In this document: positions 44,384-51,743 of the stretch, piece after piece
How positions within the stretch are numbered: position 1 is the stretch's first letter
Layout of the letters: the number at the start of each line of letters is the position of its first letter
Origin: Limnovirga sp038203525
GTDB lineage: Bacteria; Bacteroidota; Bacteroidia; Chitinophagales; Chitinophagaceae
DNA length: 64,000 bases
Assembly (NCBI GenBank): GCA_038203525.1
Contig: JBBRDW010000007.1
Coordinates: forward strand, 1 to 64,000
Direction: 5' to 3'
Notes under the pieces: generated by a model
What the model saw: the letters and a program-made list of their open reading frames with translations, nothing else
What the model was told of the DNA's origin: nothing
Databases searched by the model: none
Made by a program: the position numbers and the translations under genes

Positions 44384-44977
44384 ATGTCAATTAGCCTGAT
44401 AGAAACGATTCAGAAGAATTTGGGATATCCTGAAATAAAAAAAATAGATCCAAATACAGATCATGCGCAATTAGCGGGGAACGGGTTTACTGAATACAAT
44501 TTAGGACAGGCCGCTATCCCTGCCATATTATTGTCTATGTGCAAGTATACCCAGAAAGATATTGGGGCAAAAGAAGTTCTATGTGGAGATATATCCACAG
44601 ACTGGTTGCATTTATTGCTCGGTAAGAAACGGGATGAAGCGATTGGGCAAATTGCCGCGTATGCAGCAACTTCCGACGAAGCAGCCTCGGGTAAAATGCA
44701 AGCTATTGCGGTTGAAGCGGTAAATGTTATCAGAAAGTCTGATCCGCTTACATTAAACGATGTAAAGCTTTTACTTGCTAACGAAAAAAATAACATCCTG
44801 CTTTATTTGCCACCGGCTTTGCATTTTGGATTTTTACTTGAAGATAATGCCCTTGACGACAATACACATAAAATGGAAGGTCCAGTATCGAGTCTTGTGA
44901 ATGCAATAGGAAATCTTTTTTCTGGCGGGGAAAGAGAAGAAGAAGAAGAAAAAAACAAAAGAGAATCCCATTTTTAA
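44384..44977 (+). CDS. Hypothetical protein with a charged tail
   Basis: 197 aa. Mostly helical, with SDEAASGKMQAIAVEAVNVIRKSD and a C-terminal EREEEEEKNKRESHF tail that is almost entirely charged. No signal peptide and no recognised domain. Position between an unknown acidic protein and GH78 gives no functional hint. Confidence 0.65.
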   Translation: MSISLIETIQKNLGYPEIKKIDPNTDHAQLAGNGFTEYNLGQAAIPAILLSMCKYTQKDIGAKEVLCGDISTDWLHLLLGKKRDEAIGQIAAYAATSDEAASGKMQAIAVEAVNVIRKSDPLTLNDVKLLLANEKNNILLYLPPALHFGFLLEDNALDDNTHKMEGPVSSLVNAIGNLFSGGEREEEEEKNKRESHF

Positions 44978-45046
44978 TTGCTTTCGCAGTTGTTGATGTA
45001 CCCGCCAACGACCTTCGCTAAAATAAAAGTTCAATAAGGTTCTTCA

Positions 45047-45065
45047 GTACAAGAGTGCGACGCAA
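45047..45065 (-). repeat. Core repeat, right arm, class A
   Basis: GTACAAGAGTGCGACGCAA, then GTAAAGTTGCCTAACGATTC and GCGGGATGCATAAAAAATA. Its outer side faces the start of the GH78 gene. Confidence 0.92.
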
Positions 45066-45223
45066 GTAAAGTTGCCTAACGATTCAACTGCGGGATGCAT
45101 AAAAAATATATATCATCTGATCTATCCGTGTCATCCGAGTTCCCTCATTCTCCACGGGAAATTAATTAAAGTTCTAAATACCTTTATCAGTAAATTGTTT
45201 GCTTATTGAAACAATCTACTGCC

Positions 45224-47617
45224 ATGAAAAAATATATATACTTTTTATTCTTTGTTTGCTGTTTTGCTAATGCACAATCGCAACCAATTGCCGGCGATGT
45301 CGTCAATAAACAATGGGCTGCCAACTGGATTGTTGTTCCCGGCACGCCGCTTCACGATTATGGTGTATACCATTTTAGAAAAAGTTTTCCACTGGATCAA
45401 AAACCTGCGCAGTTTATCATTCATGTTTCAGGAGATAACCGCTATAAATTATTTGTAAACGGCACGATGGTTTCGTTTGGCCCGGCACGTGGTGATATTT
45501 ATTACTGGAATTTTGAAACAGTTGATATTGCGCCCTACCTACAGCAGGGTAACAATACTTTAGCCGCTGTTGTATGGAATTTTGGCGAGGAAAGACAGGA
45601 AGCGCAAATCTCTTATCAAACCGCTTTTATACTGCAGGGAAATAGCGATAAAGAAAAAATGGTGAACACAGACAAGTCATGGCTTTGTATGCAAAACAGT
45701 GCTTACACTCCGCTTACACCGCTGCTTGTTTACAGTTATTATGCCGCAGGGCCAACTGAAAAAATTGACTACCACAGCTACCCAACCGGCTGGATGCAAA
45801 ACGATTATAACGATGCAGCGTGGAAACATGCACAGCAGCTTTTTAACGGCTTGCCAAAAGGCGTACTTAACTGGACGCTTGGCTGGATGCTGGTGCCACG
45901 TAATATTCCGCAAATGGAAATTACCGAACAGCGTTTGCAGAAAATACGTTTCTCAAATGGCATAACAATAGCAGACGATTTTTTAAAAGGTAATAAAAAT
46001 TTTACTGTTCCGGCAAATACTAAAGTAAGTGTGCTGGTTGATCAAAGTTTTTTAACTACGGCATACCCCGTGTTTAAATTCAGCAATGGCAACAATGCAA
46101 AAATTAATCTTTCTTATGCTGAAGGATTGTATAAAGATGAAGGAACCGCGACTGACTGGCGGGAACAAAATCAAAAAGGCAACCGCGATGAAATTGAAGG
46201 GAAAAGGTTTGTTGGTTTAACGGATGAACTAATTTCAAACGGCAGCAATGATCAGATTTTTACCGCATTAATGTGGCGCACTTACCGTTATCTTAAACTT
46301 GATATTGAAACTAAAGAGGAGCCACTTACCGTAAAAGACCTGTATGGTTTATACGAAGGTTATCCCTTTAAAATGAATGCTGGTTTTGAAAGCGATGATC
46401 CCAATCTTTCAAAAATTTTAGAAACGGGCTGGCGCACTGCAAGGCTCGATGCGCATGAAACTTATATGGATTGCCCCTATTACGAGCAGTTGCAATATGT
46501 GGGCGATACACGCATACAGGCCCTCGTCTCTTTATACAACAGTGGCGATGACCGCCTGATGCGCAATGCCATTGAACAGGTACGAAACTCCCTGATGCCC
46601 GAAGGCATTACCCTCAGCCGTTACCCTACTGCGCATCCGCAAGAGATACCCACTTTTTCTTTAATATGGATTGCCATGCTGCACGATTATTACAGGTACC
46701 GCGGCGATGAAGATTTTATTCGCAAGCAACTGCCTGTGGCAAGAATGGTGCTCCAGTTTTTTAACCAGTTTCAGCAAAACGACGGCAGCCTTAAAAATGT
46801 TCCTTACTGGGATTTTACCGATTGGGTCGATGATAAAGGATGGTACGGTGGTGTTGCGCCCATCAGCGGCGATGGTACGTCTGCGGCACTCGACTTTCAG
46901 TTACTCATGGCTTATGAAACAGCCGCTTCACTCGAGAAGCAGGTGGGCATGCAATCATTCGCTGATATTTATACAAAAAATGTGGCACAGCTAAAGCAAA
47001 GTATTGTTACCAATTACTGGAGCAACGGTAGAAAAATGTTCAGTGATACCAAAGAGAAATCTTTATACTCGCAGCACTGCAATTCACTCGCAATACTTAC
47101 TGATGTTGTTACTGGCCCAGCTGCAACATCGCTTGCAAAGAAGATGCTTACCGATACCGGCATTAGCAAAGCCACCGTTTATTTTCGTTATTACCTGCAC
47201 CGCGCAATGGCGAAAGCAGGTTTGGGAAACCAGTATCTTCAAATGCTCGATAAGTGGAAAGAGAACCTCGCCATGGGCCTTACCACCTGGGCCGAAATGG
47301 ACGATGTAAACCGTTCCCGTTCCGATTGTCACGCCTGGGGAAGCAGCCCCAATATTGAGTTGTACCGAATTGTGCTGGGTATTGATAGTGATGCACCCGG
47401 CTTTAGTAAAATAAAAATTGAACCACATCTTGGCAGCCTAAAAAATGCCTCCGGTTTTATGCCGCACCCCAAAGGAAAGATTGCTGTTCAATACACACAG
47501 GATGCAAACGGAAAGTGGAAAATCAATATTCAATTACCGGCAACTATTACCGGCACATTCATCTGGAACGGCATGGCACATCCACTGCATGATGGCAATA
47601 ATAATTTTATGTTATAA
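45224..47617 (+). CDS. GH78-type alpha-L-rhamnosidase
   Basis: 797 aa from the ATG at 45224, which begins the signal peptide MKKYIYFLFFVCCFANAQSQ. Then a jelly-roll domain (KLFVNGTMVSFGPARGD) and an (alpha/alpha)6 catalytic barrel: ETYMDCPYYEQLQYVGDTR, LSRYPTAHPQEIPTFSLIW, YWDFTDWVDDKGWYGG and GLTTWAEMDDVNRSRSDCHAWGS, holding the conserved Asp/Glu residues. It removes terminal rhamnose from plant or bacterial glycans in the periplasm. Monocistronic, with no SusC/SusD pair nearby. Confidence 0.9.
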   Translation: MKKYIYFLFFVCCFANAQSQPIAGDVVNKQWAANWIVVPGTPLHDYGVYHFRKSFPLDQKPAQFIIHVSGDNRYKLFVNGTMVSFGPARGDIYYWNFETVDIAPYLQQGNNTLAAVVWNFGEERQEAQISYQTAFILQGNSDKEKMVNTDKSWLCMQNSAYTPLTPLLVYSYYAAGPTEKIDYHSYPTGWMQNDYNDAAWKHAQQLFNGLPKGVLNWTLGWMLVPRNIPQMEITEQRLQKIRFSNGITIADDFLKGNKNFTVPANTKVSVLVDQSFLTTAYPVFKFSNGNNAKINLSYAEGLYKDEGTATDWREQNQKGNRDEIEGKRFVGLTDELISNGSNDQIFTALMWRTYRYLKLDIETKEEPLTVKDLYGLYEGYPFKMNAGFESDDPNLSKILETGWRTARLDAHETYMDCPYYEQLQYVGDTRIQALVSLYNSGDDRLMRNAIEQVRNSLMPEGITLSRYPTAHPQEIPTFSLIWIAMLHDYYRYRGDEDFIRKQLPVARMVLQFFNQFQQNDGSLKNVPYWDFTDWVDDKGWYGGVAPISGDGTSAALDFQLLMAYETAASLEKQVGMQSFADIYTKNVAQLKQSIVTNYWSNGRKMFSDTKEKSLYSQHCNSLAILTDVVTGPAATSLAKKMLTDTGISKATVYFRYYLHRAMAKAGLGNQYLQMLDKWKENLAMGLTTWAEMDDVNRSRSDCHAWGSSPNIELYRIVLGIDSDAPGFSKIKIEPHLGSLKNASGFMPHPKGKIAVQYTQDANGKWKINIQLPATITGTFIWNGMAHPLHDGNNNFML

Positions 47618-47659
47618 GAAATTTTTGAGCCCGGCAGATGGAATAATATTGAGCTTTAC

Positions 47660-47678
47660 TTGCGTCGCACTCTTGTGC
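47660..47678 (+). repeat. Core repeat, left arm, class A
   Basis: TTGCGTCGCACTCTTGTGC; outer box TTTTTGAGCCCGGC starts 8 bp after the GH78 stop. Confidence 0.92.
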
Positions 47679-47808
47679 TGTAGGTTCTATGCGCGGCTTT
47701 TACCGAAGCTTAGATTGAAGCGAAGGATGTTGGTGACAACACGAACATCGGTGGACACCACCAACATTGGCGGACACTTCGGCTAAAGCCCAAAGACTGG
47801 TTTTCTTT

Positions 47809-47832
47809 AACCCAGGCTTTAAAGCCTGGGTT
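47809..47832. repeat. Perfect 24-bp palindrome inside the element
   Basis: AACCCAGGCTTT followed by its exact complement; compare AACCCCGGCTTT at 35320. Confidence 0.85.
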
Positions 47833-47943
47833 ATAAACAAGCAAATTATATTTCAGCTTTAGCCAAAGAGTCTTCACTGGAATAACAGAAGATCTGATTT
47901 AACTTCAGTTATTATAAAAGCTCCTTAGAATTTGCATCGGCAT

Positions 47944-47980
47944 AAGAGAGCGGCAACCGCCTAGGCGCGGCAAGCTGCAA
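47944..47980 (-). repeat. Degenerate right arm with CCGCCTAGGCGCGG insert
   Basis: AAGAGAGCGGCAACCGCCTA then GGCGCGGCAAGCTGCAA, followed by ATCCGATGCTATGAAAAAC. The GTGCGAC part is lost. It lies 52 bp after the NodB stop. Confidence 0.65.
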
Positions 47981-48031
47981 AATCCGATGCTATGAAAAAC
48001 TATTGGCTTGGTTCAAAATAATTCAAAACTA

Positions 48032-48682
48032 TCAGAGCCGCTCAAACCGGAATCCTTTGCTGCTGAAATATTCAAGCACTTTGGGCAACGCATAGCTCAT
48101 ACAATCCCAGGCTTTAGTGCTGTCGTGGAAAACAACAATATCGCCTGCCTTTGCATTAAGTATTACATTTTGCAGGCATTTTTGAGGGGAAAGTTTTACA
48201 TCAAAATCGCCGCTTAAAATCGTCCACATAATAATCTGAAAATTGGAACTGCGGGGTTTAAGGTTAGAGGTTTCGCTAACAGCGGCACACAATATTTTCT
48301 GCTGAAATTTTGTAATTCTTCCATAAGGCGGGCGGAACAGATTACTATCAATATATTTTGCAGCTTCAAAGATATTATCGAGATATGTTTTATCGTCGGT
48401 CTTCCATCCGTTGAGGTGATTGAATGTATGGTTGCCCACGCGGTGCCCTTCTTCCAGAATACGCTGGTATATTTCAGGATGTTCCAGCACATTTTTTCCT
48501 ATGCAGAAAAAAGTTGCCTTTGCATGGTACTGTTTTAAAATATCCAGAACAAATGGAGTGGCAGTTGGGTGTGGGCCATCATCAAAAGTAAGGTACAGAA
48601 CCTTTTCTCCGGTTGCCTTTTGCCAAACCATTGAAGGGCCTAATTTTTTAAATATCCACGGTGCTTTTACTGTGTAGAACAT
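48032..48682 (-). CDS. Polysaccharide deacetylase (NodB domain, CE4)
   Basis: 216 aa. Motif 1 TFDDGPHPTATPF (metal and catalytic Asp), motif 2 HTFNHLNG (metal His pair), motif 3 RPPYGR and a later DFDVKLSP are the CE4 landmarks. It removes N- or O-acetyl groups from chitin-like or peptidoglycan-related glycans. It lacks a clear signal peptide, though the N-terminus is hydrophobic in part (MFYTVKAPWIF). Confidence 0.92.
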   Translation of the reverse strand: MFYTVKAPWIFKKLGPSMVWQKATGEKVLYLTFDDGPHPTATPFVLDILKQYHAKATFFCIGKNVLEHPEIYQRILEEGHRVGNHTFNHLNGWKTDDKTYLDNIFEAAKYIDSNLFRPPYGRITKFQQKILCAAVSETSNLKPRSSNFQIIMWTILSGDFDVKLSPQKCLQNVILNAKAGDIVVFHDSTKAWDCMSYALPKVLEYFSSKGFRFERL

Positions 48683-48775
48683 AAGTCGAAAAATAGAAGA
48701 AACATTATTTTAAAAAGCTGTCTGCCATTTGTTAGCCACCCTGCAATTGAAGCTGCAGTCGCCCGTTGATATAAC

Positions 48776-48796
48776 GATGAACGGATTGCGACGCAA
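48776..48796 (-). repeat. Core repeat, right arm, class B
   Basis: GATGAACGGATTGCGACGCAA, then GGAACGATGCCATGAAATTA; 31 bp after the fucosidase stop, the closest of all copies. Confidence 0.9.
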
Positions 48797-48826
48797 GGAA
48801 CGATGCCATGAAATTATTAGTTGGTA

Positions 48827-50167
48827 TCATTCCTTTAAATTTTTCACTTCGAGCACAATTACCTGATCCAATTCATCGCTGCTACGGCTTATTGTATTAA
48901 CGGTAAGTGTTGCATTATTAAGCTGCGCTTTAACTGCTGATTTATCTTTTAGCAAATATGCCCTGGTAATATTTTTGAAAGGAAAATTTTCCAGCGTTAC
49001 AGATATTGCGTTATGATCTAAAACATGTACAAAAACTTTGCCTTCTTTTTGTGTTATGCAACCCCAGCTCTGCGGACGGAGATATCCGGCTTTGGTATTG
49101 TAAATACTTTCGCCATAAGTCTTTAGCCAGGCGCCCATCCAGCCGAGTCTTTCAAGAAACTCAGGCTGTATTTTACCATTGGGCATTGGCCCGATATTCA
49201 ATAAAAAATTTACTCCGAGACCGCTTGCCTTTACCAGATAATGTAGCAGTTCTTCGTGCGTTTTATATGTGGTATCAGTAATATTAAAACCCCATGATCC
49301 GTTGATTGTTTCGCAGGTTTCAAGCGGCAACTGGTCTGATGGTTTTTGAAAGGTTAATCCTGATTTGTTTTCGCCCGGCAGGTCTTTTTCAAACATCTGG
49401 AAGTCTTCGCCGGGGAATGGTGTTAGATGGTGGTTGTTGCCTATCAGGCACTGGGGCTGTAGTTTATGTATCAGGCCATAGATCTCATCGTACTTCCAGT
49501 CGATCCTTGCACTTCGGTCGGCTGCTCCTTCCGGTGCTGTCTGATCCCAATGACCATCAAACCAGATACCTGCAATTTCTCCATAGTTGGTAAGCAGTTC
49601 TGTTAACTGGTTTTTCATGAACTGTAGATAGCCAGCATAATCACCTTTACCAGTGCGGCCCGTGCCTTGCCCGGTGCGACCTGTTTCTCTTGGATAATCA
49701 TCCCTACGCCAGTCAAGTAAGGAATAGTAGAGAAATAATTTAATGCCTTGCTTATGGCATTCATCGGCTATCTGCTTCACAATATCTTTATGATACGGCG
49801 TGTTCATGATATTAAAATCAGAATACTTTGTATCGAACATGCTAAAGCCATCATGGTGGCGTGTTATAAGGGTTATGTATTGCATACCTGCATCTTTTGC
49901 CATGCTTACCCATTGATGGGCATCAAAACCAATGGGGTTGAAAAAGTCCATTAAACGGGTGTAATTTTTTACGGAAATATTCCGGTTATTCATAACCCAC
50001 TCCCCATCGCCGGGAATACTGAACGGTCCCCAGTGCACAAACAAACCAAATTTTGCACCGGCAAACCATTCTCTTGCCTGCAGATTAGACGCCGCCGGCA
50101 TATATCCAGGTTGGGCAAACGTCTGAAAGCTTAAAAACAATGCAAATAGAAAAGCATATTTTTTCAT
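48827..50167 (-). CDS. GH29 alpha-L-fucosidase
   Basis: 446 aa with signal peptide MKKYAFLFALFLSFQTFAQ. The GH29 landmarks are WFAGAKFGLFVHWGPFSIPGDGEW, TLITRHHDGFSMFDTKYSDF, GIWFDGHWDQT (nucleophile Asp) and GVNFLLNIGPMPNGKIQPE. It releases fucose from glycans in the periplasm. Stands alone between a NodB deacetylase and a DUF6569-like gene, all on the minus strand. Confidence 0.95.
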   Translation of the reverse strand: MKKYAFLFALFLSFQTFAQPGYMPAASNLQAREWFAGAKFGLFVHWGPFSIPGDGEWVMNNRNISVKNYTRLMDFFNPIGFDAHQWVSMAKDAGMQYITLITRHHDGFSMFDTKYSDFNIMNTPYHKDIVKQIADECHKQGIKLFLYYSLLDWRRDDYPRETGRTGQGTGRTGKGDYAGYLQFMKNQLTELLTNYGEIAGIWFDGHWDQTAPEGAADRSARIDWKYDEIYGLIHKLQPQCLIGNNHHLTPFPGEDFQMFEKDLPGENKSGLTFQKPSDQLPLETCETINGSWGFNITDTTYKTHEELLHYLVKASGLGVNFLLNIGPMPNGKIQPEFLERLGWMGAWLKTYGESIYNTKAGYLRPQSWGCITQKEGKVFVHVLDHNAISVTLENFPFKNITRAYLLKDKSAVKAQLNNATLTVNTISRSSDELDQVIVLEVKNLKE

Positions 50168-50265
50168 ACTATTGGTTTATTGCGCTAAAGTTATTAAGAG
50201 TTGATCACAATAATCAGGAGCAGTTTTTTTATTGTGGTAATTACACTTGAGTCAGGATGGTTCAG

Positions 50266-51207
50266 TTAATCGGGATAGGCGATCAGCCGTATTAAACGTG
50301 CGTTAGTAGAGTAAATTCTTCCGTTTGTTGAAAGATACAATTGCTGCATGGCTTCTGTCTCCAGAAATTTATCAAGAAACGTTTTTATCGTTTCTTTTGA
50401 AACACTTGCCGGGCTGTCGTTTGCGTGTAAACTGCGCATCCAACTTTTGAGCATCACATTAAAAGAGGCGATACAAAGATCAGTGCTTCCAAACAATTCG
50501 CAGTTAATGATGCGGGTGCCGGTTATTGCAACAAAGCCGGCATAAAGACTATCACTTTCCATCATTTTTCTTTTGAATAAATGCATGCACGAAGTATCAA
50601 TCTTCGAACTGTCTTTAAACAGGTCAATATAGGCACCGCTTTCTGTACTCACATTATTTTCGATCAGTTGTTTATCTATTTCTTTCCAAACTTTATTTTG
50701 TTTCTGTGTAACATCAATCTGCTTGCGCAATGCAGCATCTGTGCTGCCGCCATAACGGAAAGATCTGAACTTTCTATTCCATCTCCCCTTCTCAATACAA
50801 AAAACAGGTAGAGAAGTTTCCTCACTACCCGGCGGAATAAGTGTTGTGGTTGCAAAGGCCCTATCCTGCATGCCGCCTGCCACAATTTCGCCGCTATTTA
50901 CAAGAATGTTTTTCTTCGAATGATTTTTAACTTCCAGCAAACCCACATCGTCGCCGCCGGGTGTATTGGTTTCTTTCACCGAAATTTTGCCTTCGCGCAG
51001 CGCCTGTTCAAAACTAATAATGCCGGCTTTGGTAATACCGTTTGCGGCCTGTCCCGAATCTTTAAAACGCACCGGAATTAACTGAAGTTTTCCGCAGGTC
51101 CACGGCGAATCGTATTGCACGGCAAGATTGGTGTAAGTGAGTTGTGCAGTGGATTTGCCTGCTAAAAAAGCCAGACAAACAAAAATGAATACATATTTTA
51201 AATACAA
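50266..51207 (-). CDS. DUF6569 (ARPP-1)-like exported protein, TTG start preferred
   Basis: 313 aa if started at the TTG at 51207, which opens a signal peptide (MYLKYVFIFVCLAFLAGKSTAQ, read with Met first). The longest frame starts at 51348 but its first 47 codons run through a repeat arm. The mature part, DSPWTCGKLQLIPVRF, KETNTPGGDDVGLLEVKNHSKKN and NSGEIVAGGMQDRAFATTTLIPPGSEETSLPVFCIEKGRW, matches the ARPP-1/DUF6569 pattern. Function unknown. Confidence 0.75.
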   Translation of the reverse strand: MYLKYVFIFVCLAFLAGKSTAQLTYTNLAVQYDSPWTCGKLQLIPVRFKDSGQAANGITKAGIISFEQALREGKISVKETNTPGGDDVGLLEVKNHSKKNILVNSGEIVAGGMQDRAFATTTLIPPGSEETSLPVFCIEKGRWNRKFRSFRYGGSTDAALRKQIDVTQKQNKVWKEIDKQLIENNVSTESGAYIDLFKDSSKIDTSCMHLFKRKMMESDSLYAGFVAITGTRIINCELFGSTDLCIASFNVMLKSWMRSLHANDSPASVSKETIKTFLDKFLETEAMQQLYLSTNGRIYSTNARLIRLIAYPD

Positions 51208-51250
51208 TTTTTTTGGGGCGGGCAAAAGAAGTTTTTCATGGCATCGTCTC

Positions 51251-51269
51251 TTGCGTCGCACACTTGTAC
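51251..51269 (+). repeat. Core repeat, left arm, class A
   Basis: TTGCGTCGCACACTTGTAC. Its outer box TTTTTTTGGGGCGGGC abuts the start of the DUF6569-like gene. Confidence 0.92.
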
Positions 51270-51511
51270 GGTAGTAATTTATTTCAGCATTGAGCGAAGT
51301 GGTTAACCGCATAAAAATTGTTATACTATCCATTTTTGGGTTAAGCAATTTCTTTAAGATGGAACGTAAACGAAGCTACATTAGTATTTTAAAATAAACG
51401 AAAAGGTAATTAGCTGGACAAACGCATCCAATTTCTTCGAAGCCTGAAAGGCTGGTATTATTATAGAAAAGATAATTTTTAAATAAACCAAATCCGAAGA
51501 GATGAAATGTC

Positions 51512-51524
51512 ATCCCTTCGGGAT
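51512..51524. repeat. ATCCCTTCGGGAT hairpin, copy 1
   Basis: Stem ATCCC / GGGAT with a TTC loop, preceded by GATGAAATGTC. Copy 2 is 52 bp further on. Confidence 0.8.
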
Positions 51525-51563
51525 TTTAAAAAACCGGATGAAATATTTTTCTATAATCATTTC

Positions 51564-51576
51564 ATCCCTTCGGGAT
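51564..51576. repeat. ATCCCTTCGGGAT hairpin, copy 2
   Basis: Same 13 bp, preceded by ATAATCATTTC. Sequences of this type are common intergenic repeats in Bacteroidota. Confidence 0.8.
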
Positions 51577-51678
51577 TGAAAAAAAATCTTTCGCAGTAGT
51601 TTGGTTGATTTTGGTCAGGCGACCAATAGGAAAATCCACAATCTTCCCTTCGATAAAAGCTCCATAGAATATCCGAGC

Positions 51679-51697
51679 GTACAAGAGTGCGACGCAA
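51679..51697 (-). repeat. Core repeat, right arm, class A
   Basis: GTACAAGAGTGCGACGCAA, then GGAACGATCAGTAAAAATCC and GCCTGGCTCAAAAAAATATT; 47 bp after the TonB receptor stop. Confidence 0.92.
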
Positions 51698-51743
51698 GGA
51701 ACGATCAGTAAAAATCCAATGCCTGGCTCAAAAAAATATTTCT

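Larger units (their letters stand above)
47618..48031. other. 414-bp gap filled by a long repeat element
   Basis: Left arm 47660, internal palindrome 47809-47832, and a degenerate right arm at 47944. The centre shares modules with 35225-35400 (GAAGCGAAGG, TTGGTGACAACAC, the palindrome, GAAGATCTGATT). Confidence 0.7.
51208..51743. other. 536-bp gap with two repeat arms and a second repeat type
   Basis: Left arm 51251, right arm 51679. Between them lie AGCCTGAAAGGCTGG and two copies of the ATCCCTTCGGGAT hairpin (51512 and 51564). No gene seen. Confidence 0.65.
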
